Positions 45,464 to 54,845 of a stretch of DNA of 64,000 bases are shown piece after piece. The stretch is from Garcia nutans. Its lineage: Eukaryota > Streptophyta > Magnoliopsida > Malpighiales > Euphorbiaceae. The notes beneath the pieces were generated by a model. It was not told the DNA's origin and did no database searches. It saw only the letters and a list, made by a program, of their open reading frames with translations. The stretch is taken from NCBI GenBank assembly GCA_947685225.1, contig CANTUV010000009.1:7626001-7690000 (forward strand). Direction: 5' to 3'. The first letter of the stretch is position 1. The number at the start of each line of letters is the position of its first letter. A program made the translations under genes and the position numbers.

Positions 45464-46896
45464 TGTTGTCCCAAGATGGCAACCAAGAGGGGGGGTGAAT
45501 TGGTTTTCACAAGAAGTAATGACAATTTAATAAACTCAACAAACAAGAAATGCGGAATATAGAGTTGGTTGAGTAATTGAAGAAAGAAAGAACACACAAG
45601 ATTTATAGTGGTTCGGATTTACTTCAATCCTACATCCACTTCCTTAACAACTTGTTAAGGTTCCACTAATCTTTGAAGTTTTTACAAGCTCACTTCTAAC
45701 TTTGGTGTTTTCACAAGTTCACACCTAACTTCACAAGTGTTTTTCTTAGGCTCACACTTACAACCCAAACAAGAGTTTTACAAGGCTCACTCTCACAACC
45801 TAACAAGAGTTTTACTAGGCTCACTCTCACAACCCAAGTGTTTCCCAAGCTTACACTCAAACTTATACAATGGTGTTTTCAATGCTAACACCTAACATTC
45901 ATAACAATTCAAATACAAGTTTAAGTAAAAGAAAATTTGTTGCTTGGCTATGAAAATCTTTTCTCAATATTGTCTCTTTTTTTTTTTTTTTCTCATAGAA
46001 ACTTTGTATTTATAGCCAATGTGGTCTTACTAGCCGTTATTGATGTTGAGAATAAAGTCTTGGCAGATTAGACCTCTTTACTTAAACTGTCCGAAGCACT
46101 TCGCGGTCGCCCTTCATACAAGGATGGTCGCGCTCATGCTTCAAGCGGTCGTCCTTTTAACCAGGGACGGTCGCTACTTTTAAAAAATCTTCAACGGTCG
46201 AATTTTAGTGCTCTGCAGCTGGAATCTTGCCCATGATGTGTTTGTCAGACCGTTTCTTGCCCATGCTGTGTTTGTCGGGACGGTCGCGCATCACAAAGTG
46301 CGGTCGCCCTTTTTTGAATACTGAAGTGGGATTACAACGGTCATGTCACGTGTCATTTTCTGACAGGGCAAAAGAGATGTCCACCTTAATTTGAATCTCG
46401 CGGTCGCCCGTGGTAGCATTTCGCGGTCGAACTCATATTCTCGCGTCGAACTTCTGGACGCACCTGAGGACGCGAACACTACTGTCTCTTTGAGCAATTT
46501 CTTTTTGAATTGTTGGGCGGTCGCGACTTTGAATGGGGCGGTCGCTAAAGTGGTTAGCGAGGTCGAGTCATTCACCGTTCTTGTCACCGCGAATCTTACT
46601 GTGATTGTAATGATTTAAATTCCTTGAGTAGCGGTTGTGCACATATTTGGCCGGTCGCTATTCTGTAGGAGCGGTCGCGACTGAGGTCGAACTTCTGACC
46701 GCGAAACCTACTGTGACAAGGTTTCATTCTGTAATTACTTGGAGCGGTCGTATTAAGGTGAGGTGCGACCGCGATAAATGTTCTGTTCACCTTTAATTGA
46801 AATAACCTAATCCTGCAACAAGATTTCTCAAACACAAGTTAAATAGATCATCCATTTGAGTTGTCAAGGATCAAAATTAAGATCATTTGTCTAACA
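45464..46896 (-). repeat. 3' LTR of element B (complete)
   Basis: Runs TGTTAGACAAATG to GGGACAACA in element orientation. The U3 (46015-46896) holds at least 17 CGGTCG/CGACCG-type motifs. A TATA box lies at 46007-46014. R-U5 carries three copies of a GGTTGTGAGAGTGAGCCT-type unit about 40 bp apart (45740-45840). Confidence 0.9.
46007..46014 (-). promoter_or_regulatory. TATA box of element B LTR
   Basis: TATAAATA on the minus strand, about 45 nt upstream of 45969. That is the base corresponding to the outer end of the shortened 5' LTR. Confidence 0.65.
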
Positions 46897-46910
46897 ATCT
46901 CCCCCATTTT
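46897..46910 (-). other. Polypurine tract of element B
   Basis: On the minus strand AAAATGGGGGAGAT directly precedes the LTR start TGTTAGAC. The interval up to the env-like stop (46911-47426) is AT-rich 3' untranslated sequence with a repeated pair of segments, 46967-47003 and 47006-47045 (CCCTTAACATATGCAACAAT), and another pair near 47125-47180 and 47189-47240. Confidence 0.8.
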
Positions 46911-47426
46911 GACTTTGACAATTCAAATGGAATGATGAGAAAAATAATAAGTCTAAAATGCTCCCCCTTAACATATGCAACAATCATGGTTAAGAGCATT
47001 GTGATCCCTTAACATATGCAACAATCATGGTTAAGAGCATTGTGATTATTAGTTTATCTTGGTGCAAATGTTATTGTTTGAATGCATACATTTCTCCCCC
47101 ATAAACATTTCTCCCTTATTGCAAATATTCAACATGTATACTTGTTTCTCCCATTATTGTTCTTATCTTTGGTTTCCTTTATTGGTTCAACATGTATACT
47201 TGTTTCTCCCATTATTGTTCTTATCTTTGGTTTCCTCTATTGGTTCATTCCATTGGTTCTTCTCTCCCCCATTGTCATAGGCAAAATGAAACAATTGTTA
47301 AGCAAAATTATTAACTAAACAATGAAAGGGAAAGTACCAAATTATATATATTAAAATTGGAGGAAAGTACAAAGCAGAAAGTGCAAAGCAGAAAACATAT
47401 GAAAATGCAAACAAACTAAAGCTAAG

Positions 47427-48824
47427 CTATTCTGAGTCATCATCTAACTCTAACTCTTCTTCAACTAAAGGAGCTTTCCCTTTATCTTGAGGTGCAACAG
47501 AGGCAGAGCTAGTGCTAATAGACTCTTCTTCTTCAGCAACGCTTTGGGTGTGATCACTTATATCCCAATCTTCAAGATTGCATTGAGGCAAGTCCAATTT
47601 GCCTTGCATGTCATAAAGATCATGGTGCATGTGGGATATAAGGTCTATCCTTTTGTTTAAGTGCTGGAATCTCTTGGAAACACTTTTCTTGAACTTAGTG
47701 AGTTTCCTTGAGAGAGTCTTGATTGCTTGGAGGATGAGTTGTGTGGAGGATGAAGCAGTTTCTTTAGCAGCTTTTGATGAAGTTGCTTTTGGAGGTAATT
47801 CTACTGCAACTTCTACAGAATCTCCCTCTTCCTCAATTGTATACCTTGGCCTTTTCTTTTGTTTATCCATAACTCCTTTCTTGCCATAGCAGTATACATA
47901 TGACCCTTCTATCTTCCTTACACAACCAGCATGCTCTAAGTAATCCATTGTGATAGCATTGGAGGCTAGAGTGAAAGGGTTCCTCAAAGTGGCTAAGTTC
48001 AAATCATTCAGAAGGTTTAGGTGCCTAGCTATTTGAGTAACTTGAGAGGATAGGAAGAAGGTACCAGTTCTTGTAACAGCATGATGATAAAATGTATCAA
48101 TCAAGAACTTGGTTGTGTTCATTTTGATGTTATGGGTGAAAGCATAGAGAAAGATAAGGTCTCTCTTGGTTACTTTCTCATTCCCATCTGCTCTTTGGTG
48201 AATGGTATAGGTGATAATCCTATGGAGCATCCAGTGGGTGAGAGATTTGATATGTCTGGCTTTAGATTCCTTTTCAAAAGAGGTTTCAATGGAAATTTCT
48301 CTCCAGAAATCAGAAAGTGTTGGGTTTGAGAAGATTTGGTCATTGTAGGAGGTTATACCTTCAGAAGGGAAGTTCCAAATGTTGCCAAATCCTTCTAGGG
48401 TTAAGGAATGATAATGATCAAAGAGCTTAAATCTTACCCCGTACCAACCTAGAGCAGAGTTTGCACTCTTTTCTATTTGAAGAGACATCAGAAATTCTTT
48501 GCTAAGACTGGAGTAGCCTACCTCTTCTGGAAAGACAAATTTTTCCCATCCAAGGACATCCAACAATCTTTCAATTTCGTCCTTGATGCCCAAAGCAGAC
48601 AGCATCCCACCAAAAGGAGATTTGGTGCCTTCAACTTTCTTTTTCTTAAGCATGGCATACCTAATGTCTTCCTCAGTGGTTTGGTGATGAGGTTTGTGAA
48701 TTTTTTCACCCCTTTTTGATTGTGGAGGAGATGGAGGTTCAACAACAGGTTCTCTAATGGTGATTCCTGGAACTCTCTTAGCTTGTCCCTTTATTTTGGA
48801 AGTGGTTTTTCTTTTGGGAGCCAT
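47427..48824 (-). CDS. Env-like third ORF of SIRE-type element B, 465 aa
   Basis: An intact ORF between pol and the 3' LTR, the hallmark position of the env-like ORF in SIRE/Maximus copia elements. The N-terminus is basic and Pro-rich (MAPKRKTTSKIKGQAKRVPG), with nuclear-localisation-like basic runs. Residues about 50-320 form a globular region with FVFPEEVGYSSLSKEFL, GVRFKLFDHYHSLTLEGFG and HWMLHRIITYTIHQR, of the kind grouped in plant retrotransposon accessory proteins. Residues about 365-400 look like a coiled coil (KTLSRKLTKFKKSVSKRFQHL), and the C-terminus is Ser/Glu/Asp-rich. I see no convincing signal peptide or membrane segment, so a viral envelope role is not supported by the sequence. 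The function is unknown. The start is the only ATG that gives the full ORF. The element A copy starts with the same MAPK. Confidence 0.85.
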   Translation of the reverse strand: MAPKRKTTSKIKGQAKRVPGITIREPVVEPPSPPQSKRGEKIHKPHHQTTEEDIRYAMLKKKKVEGTKSPFGGMLSALGIKDEIERLLDVLGWEKFVFPEEVGYSSLSKEFLMSLQIEKSANSALGWYGVRFKLFDHYHSLTLEGFGNIWNFPSEGITSYNDQIFSNPTLSDFWREISIETSFEKESKARHIKSLTHWMLHRIITYTIHQRADGNEKVTKRDLIFLYAFTHNIKMNTTKFLIDTFYHHAVTRTGTFFLSSQVTQIARHLNLLNDLNLATLRNPFTLASNAITMDYLEHAGCVRKIEGSYVYCYGKKGVMDKQKKRPRYTIEEEGDSVEVAVELPPKATSSKAAKETASSSTQLILQAIKTLSRKLTKFKKSVSKRFQHLNKRIDLISHMHHDLYDMQGKLDLPQCNLEDWDISDHTQSVAEEEESISTSSASVAPQDKGKAPLVEEELELDDDSE

Positions 48825-49375
48825 TAGAATAGAAGAAACAGATGAGAGCAGGAAAACAGAGGTTGATTTGAGAAGCAGATGAGTTGAGAAGATTTTAGGG
48901 TTTTAGATTGTTTTCAGAAGCAAAATATCCAAGAAATTTGATGTAACTTACTTTTAAATAGATGGAGTTAAGAAAATAGCCGTTTTTGACTGTTGGATAT
49001 TAAGAGTTGCGACCTGTCACACAGCCAACGGTTATAAATTTTCGAGCAGAGTGTACAGGGTGCGGTCGCGGATTGAAGATAGTGCGATCGCTACTTATGG
49101 TCTAGCGACCATTATCAAGATAAGTATGCTCGCGAGAGAAGAAAGTAACTGTAACGGTCGAAACTATTCAAATTGGTGCGGCCGCGCACAAATTTTCTCG
49201 ACCGCGCACAGGGATTTTTATTGAATGAAACTGGCAGACGAAATAGCGATCACGAAATAACACTGGAGCGACCGCGATAAACTTAAAAAATGAAAATTTC
49301 AAGGAAAGATGGAATGACATTTCTAATGTGTTAAAGAATTAACTGCATGCACATAGAAACTTCATTGGAAGATAA
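48825..49375 (-). other. pol/env-like spacer of element B with CGGTCG cluster
   Basis: No gene. About eight CGGTCG / GCGATCGC / CGACCGCG motifs lie in 49020-49280, the same motif that fills the U3. A TTTAAATAG-type stretch near 48954 upstream of the env-like start may be a TATA-like element for a separate transcript. That is inference. Confidence 0.6.
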
Positions 49376-52300
49376 TTAATTCAAAGTTATTCCATCAATC
49401 ATTCCTAAATTGAGTTTTATGAAGTTAAGTCTATCTTCATTCAAGGGTTTTGTAAAGACATCAGCAAGTTGATTTTCTGTATCTATGAATTCTAAGGTTA
49501 TATTCTGATTTTGTACATTTTCTCTTAAGAAATGATGTCTAATATCTATGTGTTTGGATCTAGAATGTTGGATAGGATTCTTAGACAAATTGATAGCACT
49601 AGTGTTGTCACATTTAATGGAGATATTGTTAAACACTTTACCATAGTCAAGCAATTGTTGTTTCATCCATAATACTTGTGTGCAACAAAAACATGCTGCA
49701 ACATATTCTGCTTCCGTTGTGGATAAAGCAACCGATGCTTGTTTCTTACTATGCCAAGAAACTAGACAATTACCAAGAAAGTGACATGCTCCTGTTGTGC
49801 TTTTCCTATCTAAGATGCTACCAGCATAATCTGCATCTGAAAATCCTATAATATGAAATGATGTATTCTTAGGATACCAAAGTCCTAAATGCATTGTACC
49901 ACTCAAATATTTCAAGATTCTTTTAGTGGCATTCAAGTGTGATTCTTTAGGACAGGTTTGAAATCTAGCACATAGACATACACTATACATTATATCAGGC
50001 CTAGAAGCAGTTAAGTAAAGTAGTGATCCGATGATACCTCGATATTTCTTCTCATCTACTGCTTTACCATTATCATCTTTACCTAATTTCAATGATGTGC
50101 TCATAGGAGTTTTGCTAGTTTTGCAGCCATCCATTCCAAATTTCTTGATGAGTTCTTTTGTATATTTGGATTGGTTGATGAAGATCCCATCTTTACATTG
50201 CTTGACTTGCAGTCCAAGGAAAAACTTGAGTTCACCCATCATGCTCATTTCAAATTCCCTAGTCATACAAGAAGCAAATTCTTTGCACAAGGCTTCATTA
50301 GTAGCTCCAAATATTATGTCATCCACATAAATTTGTACAATCAAAATGTTGTGCTTATCCTTTTTAACAAAAAGTGTTGTGTCTACTTTTCCTTTTGAAA
50401 AACCATTTTCAAGCAAATATGCACTAAGTTTATCATACCAAGCTCTAGGTGCTTGCTTTAATCCATATAAAGCTTTGGTAAGTTTGAAAACATGATCAGG
50501 AAATTTGTAGTTTTCAAAACCAGGAGGTTGTTCAACATAAACTTCTTCATTTATGAGTCCATTTAGAAATGCACTTTTAACATCCATTTGATAAAGCTTA
50601 AAATTCATATGACATGCAAAAGCAAGTAATATTCTAATAGCTTCCAATCTAGCTACGGGGGCAAAGGTTTCATCATAGTCAATACCTTCTTCTTGATTAT
50701 AACCTTTGGCTACCAATCTTGCTTTATTTCTAATGATGTGACCATTTTCATCAAGCTTATTCCTATAAACCCATTTGCATCCTATTGTAGAATGATCTAT
50801 AGGTCTAGGAGTAAGTTGCCAAACATTATTTCTTTCAAATTGATTAAGTTCATCTTGCATTGCAGTTATCCAATTTTCATCATTTAAAGCTTCCTCAACA
50901 TTTTTTGGTTCAATTTGAGAAACAAAAGCAAAATTAACATCAACGTGATTAATTTTAGATCTAGTAGTTACTCCCTTTGATGTTTCTCCAATGATGAGTT
51001 CCTTTGGATGATCTTTCTTGTATTGCCAATCCTTAGGAAGATCTTGAGACTCTTCTTCAAGTTGATTGATCTTTGGAACATCAATAGATTCAAGAGGTTC
51101 AAGAGTACCTGCAGGGTCATTGAAAGAAATACCTTTCTTTTGATCAAGTTTAGATGATTCATCAAATACAACATGCATTGATTCTTCTATAACTAGAGTT
51201 TTCATGTTAAATACCCTATATGCTTTGCTATATGATGAATATCCTAAGAATATGCCTTCATCTGATTTGGATGAGAATTTTCCAAGATTATCCTTGGTAT
51301 TCAATATGAAGCATTTGCATCCAAATACTCTAAAATATCCAATTCTGGGTATTCTTCCATTCCATAGCTCATAAGAAGTTTTATTAGTTAAATGCCTTTT
51401 ATAAACACGATTTGCAATGTAACAAGCTGTATTAACGGCTTCCGCCCAAAAATAAGATGGTAAATCATATTCGTTGAGCATTGTTCTAGCCATTTCAATT
51501 AAAGTTCTATTTTTCCTTTCAACTACACCATTTTGCTGTGGAGTTCTAGGAGCAGAAAAATTGTGTGAAATGCCAATTTCATTGCAAAAGTTTTCAAAGT
51601 TTTCATTTTCAAATTCTTTGCCATGATCACTTCTAATAGATGTGATCACATATCCTTTTTCATTTTGAACTCTTTTTGCAAAGGTTTTGAAGTAATTAAA
51701 GGTTTCATTCTTTTGAGCTAAGAAATTAACCCATGTGAATCTAGAGTAGTCATCAACAAGAACAAATGCATATGATTTGCCTCCTAAGCTTGTAACTCTA
51801 TTTGGTCCAAACAAATCTAAATGAATGAGCTCTAAAGGTCTAGAGGTGCTTATAACACTCTTTGATTTAAATGAGCTTTTATGTTGCTTACCATGTTGAC
51901 AAGGTTCACAAATTCTATCTTTTTCATATTTTATCTTAGGTAAGCCATCAACTAAGTTCTCATTACAAATATATTTCAATTGATCCATACCAGCATGTCC
52001 TAGTCTTCTATGCCATAACCATGCATCATTATTAGTGGACATTAAACATGTATGATTTGAATGTATGCTGACATTGTAAGTGTTGTTTGTTCTAGTGCCT
52101 TTAAATATGATAATACCATTTGAATTCGTGATCTTGCATTCTTTGGAATCAAACTTGACAAAGTATGCTTTATCACAAAGTTGACTAACACTTAGCAGGT
52201 TATGTTTCAAACCATCAACAAGCCATACATCTTCAATTAAATCCTTACCAATAGAACCAATGGAGCCAACACCAAGAATTTTACCTTTAGCATTGTTTCC

Positions 52301-52447
52301 AAAAGTTACGTTACCTCCATGTTTATAGGTAATACTTGTAAAGAGCTTTGCATTTCCAGTCATATGCCTTGAGCATCCACTATCCACAATCCATGTGCTT
52401 TCATTGGTAGTAGATTTTAGGCATACCTGCAAGACAATTTTGATCAT
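49376..52447 (-). CDS. pol: Pol polyprotein of copia element B, 1023 aa
   Basis: A complete copia Pol that would process Gag-Pol, copy element RNA into DNA and integrate it. Aspartic protease signature DSGCSRHMTGN at residues 22-32. GAG-pre-integrase zinc region HRRLGH ... CEPCQHGKQH about 146-200. Integrase catalytic D near 210 (HLDLFG), D near 273 (RSDHGKEF) and E near 308 (VVERKNR) give the DD35E spacing. Reverse transcriptase starts near 540 (ALNDENWITAMQDEL) with YVDDIIFG near 705. RNase H contains GFSDADYAG, STTEAEYVA and the KHIDIRHHF end. No stops or frameshifts. The ATG overlaps the gag stop as ATGA, so Pol lies in the -1 frame relative to Gag. Expression would need reinitiation, frameshifting or a separate RNA. 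Confidence 0.95.
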   Translation of the reverse strand: MIKIVLQVCLKSTTNESTWIVDSGCSRHMTGNAKLFTSITYKHGGNVTFGNNAKGKILGVGSIGSIGKDLIEDVWLVDGLKHNLLSVSQLCDKAYFVKFDSKECKITNSNGIIIFKGTRTNNTYNVSIHSNHTCLMSTNNDAWLWHRRLGHAGMDQLKYICNENLVDGLPKIKYEKDRICEPCQHGKQHKSSFKSKSVISTSRPLELIHLDLFGPNRVTSLGGKSYAFVLVDDYSRFTWVNFLAQKNETFNYFKTFAKRVQNEKGYVITSIRSDHGKEFENENFENFCNEIGISHNFSAPRTPQQNGVVERKNRTLIEMARTMLNEYDLPSYFWAEAVNTACYIANRVYKRHLTNKTSYELWNGRIPRIGYFRVFGCKCFILNTKDNLGKFSSKSDEGIFLGYSSYSKAYRVFNMKTLVIEESMHVVFDESSKLDQKKGISFNDPAGTLEPLESIDVPKINQLEEESQDLPKDWQYKKDHPKELIIGETSKGVTTRSKINHVDVNFAFVSQIEPKNVEEALNDENWITAMQDELNQFERNNVWQLTPRPIDHSTIGCKWVYRNKLDENGHIIRNKARLVAKGYNQEEGIDYDETFAPVARLEAIRILLAFACHMNFKLYQMDVKSAFLNGLINEEVYVEQPPGFENYKFPDHVFKLTKALYGLKQAPRAWYDKLSAYLLENGFSKGKVDTTLFVKKDKHNILIVQIYVDDIIFGATNEALCKEFASCMTREFEMSMMGELKFFLGLQVKQCKDGIFINQSKYTKELIKKFGMDGCKTSKTPMSTSLKLGKDDNGKAVDEKKYRGIIGSLLYLTASRPDIMYSVCLCARFQTCPKESHLNATKRILKYLSGTMHLGLWYPKNTSFHIIGFSDADYAGSILDRKSTTGACHFLGNCLVSWHSKKQASVALSTTEAEYVAACFCCTQVLWMKQQLLDYGKVFNNISIKCDNTSAINLSKNPIQHSRSKHIDIRHHFLRENVQNQNITLEFIDTENQLADVFTKPLNEDRLNFIKLNLGMIDGITLN

Positions 52448-54285
52448 CTTCTTTTAGGTACCCACATATAGTTGGGTCCTTGATGGTTAGTAGAAAGAGT
52501 GCCTTCTAAATTGAGATGAGCTTTTCTTATATAACAATTGAAATTTTTGTGACCAAATTTCATGCAATATGTGCATTGCCATGGTATCCTATGCTTCTGC
52601 ATTTTTCTTTTTGCATTATACATACAACTACAAGTATGTGATTTCTTTTGTACAGGTTTAGTGAACAACAATGCATAATTATTTTTGGCTTTATTTCCTA
52701 GTGAACCATAAGAAGTTCTTTTAGATTTGGTGCAAGCATCTTTGATATGAACATCAGAAATTTTAGTTGTAGATGCTTTCACAAATGTTGGTTTGCTAGG
52801 TGCAATGTTGGTTGAGCCATTGAATCCTAATCCATATTTCAAGGAAGGTGATCTTTGATTATTAATTAATGTGTTCAATGCTTCCTTTCCTTTATGAAAT
52901 CTGGAAATTGATTCTTTTAGTTCTTTTAGTTCATGCTTCAATGCCTCATTCTCTTTAATCACTTTTTCTAAGTCATGTGAGCTTTTATTTAATTCTCCTA
53001 TTGTATTCAGTAAGTGTTCATTTGAGGTTTTCAATTCTAAGGTAGAGTTCTTTAAGCATATAAAATCCTTTTCTAACTTAGAGTTTTTCTCTTTATAGAG
53101 CATCATTTTAGAGAAATATTTTTCTATTTTAGAATTCATGTGCTCAATCAAGTCACTATCATCTATATCATTTATATCATCATGTGCTACAAGATCAAAA
53201 GATTGAGTACTTACCTCATTGGAGTCATCTTCAATAGCCATGAGACAAAGATTTGCAATTCCTTCCTCTTCTTCTTCTTCACTTGAGGAAGAGTCATCCC
53301 ATGTGGCTTTGAGAGACTTTTTCTTTTCTTTATCCCATTTCCTTTTGTTCTTTAATTTGTAGCAATCCGACTTGATGTGACCGGTTTTTCCACATTCATA
53401 GCATTTTACTTCATTTTTCTTTTCTTTATCTTTGAAGGAGAATTTAGGAGGTGTACCTTTGTTTGCTTGTAATCTTTTCTTCCTTTTCCATTCGTTCATT
53501 CTTTTTGAGAACATTGCCATTTCATCTTCATCATCAGTACCTTCACTGCTTGAGCTCTCAACTTCTTTGATTGCTTTGAGTGCAATTGGTTTTCTCTTTT
53601 CTTTCTCACCTTGATCTTCTTCTTTTTCACTGTGCAGCTCAAAAGTGAGTAATTTACCAACTAGCTCGTCGGTTCTTAATGTGCTGAGATCATGAGCTTC
53701 TTCTATGGATGATACTTTGGATTCAAAGTTCTTTCTAGCTCTTAGTGCTCTCAAGATTTTACTGTTTACATCACCTTGATCATATACCTTGCCATACTTC
53801 TTTAGTTCATTGACAATTGCAAGTAAGCGATTGGTCATGTCGGTGACATTTTCATTTGGTTTCATCTTGAATAGCTCATACTCATGAACATGCATTTGTT
53901 TCTTGGTAAATCTTACCTGAGTTGTACCTTCATGGTAGTTTTCAAGTGTTTTCCAAATGCAATGTGCACAAGTTAAATGTTGAACTCTTCCACCTTCTTC
54001 TCTTGAAATGGAGTTCATCAAGATGGAAGCAGCTCTATTGTTCTTGAATCGATCTCTGATATTGCTAGTTGACCATTGAGCTTTGGGAAGAGGAACTTGA
54101 ATACCGTCAACTTCATGAGTAGGAGATTTCCACTCATTTTCCACGAAATCCCATAGTTCAATCCCTTCACTGTCTAGAAACAAATACATTTTGTGTTTCC
54201 AGTATGAATAATCCGTTCCATCAAAGTAGGGTCTAAGAATAGAGTTAAGATTTCCATGAGAGCTTGATGAAGAAGAAGTTGCCAT
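52444..54285 (-). CDS. gag: Gag protein of copia element B, 613 aa
   Basis: Capsid/nucleocapsid protein for cytoplasmic particles that package the element RNA. It starts MATSSSSSSHGNLNSILRPYFDG, followed by the copia-type N-terminal capsid region (YSYWKHKMYLFLDSEGIELWD, then the FTKKQMHVHEYELFKMKPNE segment of the UBN2/Retrotran_gag type). A basic/acidic linker leads to zinc knuckle CYECGKTGHIKSDC at about residues 293-306, a short Glu run, a long coiled-coil-like region (about 385-475) and a second zinc knuckle CTYCMKFGHKNFNC near 575. The ATG lies about 40 bp after the primer site. It ends PKRR with a TGA overlapping the pol ATG. It is longer than typical copia Gag because of the coiled coil and second knuckle, as in SIRE elements. 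Confidence 0.93.
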   Translation of the reverse strand: MATSSSSSSHGNLNSILRPYFDGTDYSYWKHKMYLFLDSEGIELWDFVENEWKSPTHEVDGIQVPLPKAQWSTSNIRDRFKNNRAASILMNSISREEGGRVQHLTCAHCIWKTLENYHEGTTQVRFTKKQMHVHEYELFKMKPNENVTDMTNRLLAIVNELKKYGKVYDQGDVNSKILRALRARKNFESKVSSIEEAHDLSTLRTDELVGKLLTFELHSEKEEDQGEKEKRKPIALKAIKEVESSSSEGTDDEDEMAMFSKRMNEWKRKKRLQANKGTPPKFSFKDKEKKNEVKCYECGKTGHIKSDCYKLKNKRKWDKEKKKSLKATWDDSSSSEEEEEEGIANLCLMAIEDDSNEVSTQSFDLVAHDDINDIDDSDLIEHMNSKIEKYFSKMMLYKEKNSKLEKDFICLKNSTLELKTSNEHLLNTIGELNKSSHDLEKVIKENEALKHELKELKESISRFHKGKEALNTLINNQRSPSLKYGLGFNGSTNIAPSKPTFVKASTTKISDVHIKDACTKSKRTSYGSLGNKAKNNYALLFTKPVQKKSHTCSCMYNAKRKMQKHRIPWQCTYCMKFGHKNFNCYIRKAHLNLEGTLSTNHQGPNYMWVPKRR

Positions 54286-54323
54286 TGTGGATCAGATTTC
54301 ACAATTAAGTTTAAGAAATCTCA

Positions 54324-54337
54324 GAGCTCTGATACCA
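54324..54337 (-). other. Primer binding site of element B
   Basis: On the minus strand TGGTATCAGAGCTC, an exact core match to the initiator-Met tRNA primer sequence, two bases after the LTR end. Confidence 0.88.
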
Positions 54338-54339
54338 AT

Positions 54340-54845
54340 TGTTGTCCCAAGATGGCAACCAAGAGGGGGGGTGAATTGGTTTTCACAAGAAGTAATGACA
54401 ATTTAATAAACTCAACAAACAAGAAATGCGGAATATAGAGTTGGTTGAGTAATTGAAGAAAGAAAGAACACACAAGATTTATAGTGGTTCGGATTTACTT
54501 CAATCCTACATCCACTTCCTTAACAACTTGTTAAGGTTCCACTAATCTTTGAAGTTTTTACAAGCTCACTTCTAACTTTGGTGTTTTCACAAGTTCACAC
54601 CTAACTTCACAAGTGTTTTTCTTAGGCTCACACTTACAACCCAAACAAGAGTTTTACAAGGCTCACTCTCACAACCTAACAAGAGTTTTACTAGGCTCAC
54701 TCTCACAACCCAAGTGTTTCCCAAGCTTACACTCAAACTTATACAATGGTGTTTTCAATGCTAACACCTAACATTCATAACAATTCAAATACAAGTTTAA
54801 GTAAAAGAAAATTTGTTGCTTGGCTATGAAAATCTTTTCTCAATA
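54340..54845 (-). repeat. 5' LTR of element B, R-U5 only (506 bp)
   Basis: Identical to 45464-45969 with no indel, then replaced at 54846 by the target duplication ACTTA. It starts in element orientation at TATTGAGAAAAG instead of the normal TGTTAGAC. Confidence 0.92.

Larger units (their letters stand above)
45464..54845 (-). mobile_element. Copia element B (SIRE/Maximus type), young, ORFs intact
   Basis: Minus-strand Ty1/copia element flanked by ACTTA (45459-45463 and 54846-54850). In element order: a 506-bp partial 5' LTR (54340-54845), initiator-Met primer site, gag, pol, a motif-rich spacer, env-like ORF, polypurine tract and a complete 1433-bp 3' LTR (45464-46896). The 506 bp shared by the two LTRs showed no difference on reading through, so the insertion is recent. 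The first 927 bp of the 5' LTR (U3) are absent although the target duplication abuts the shortened end. It has no 5' promoter of its own. Confidence 0.92.

Noticed and set aside
46291..46835. Several ORFs of 75-98 codons on both strands
   Set aside because: By-products of the CGGTCG-rich U3 of element B. No such ORF is kept in element A's LTR.
47427..48824. True viral envelope gene
   Set aside because: No signal peptide, transmembrane helix or cleavage site was visible. 'Env-like' is used only for position in the SIRE lineage.
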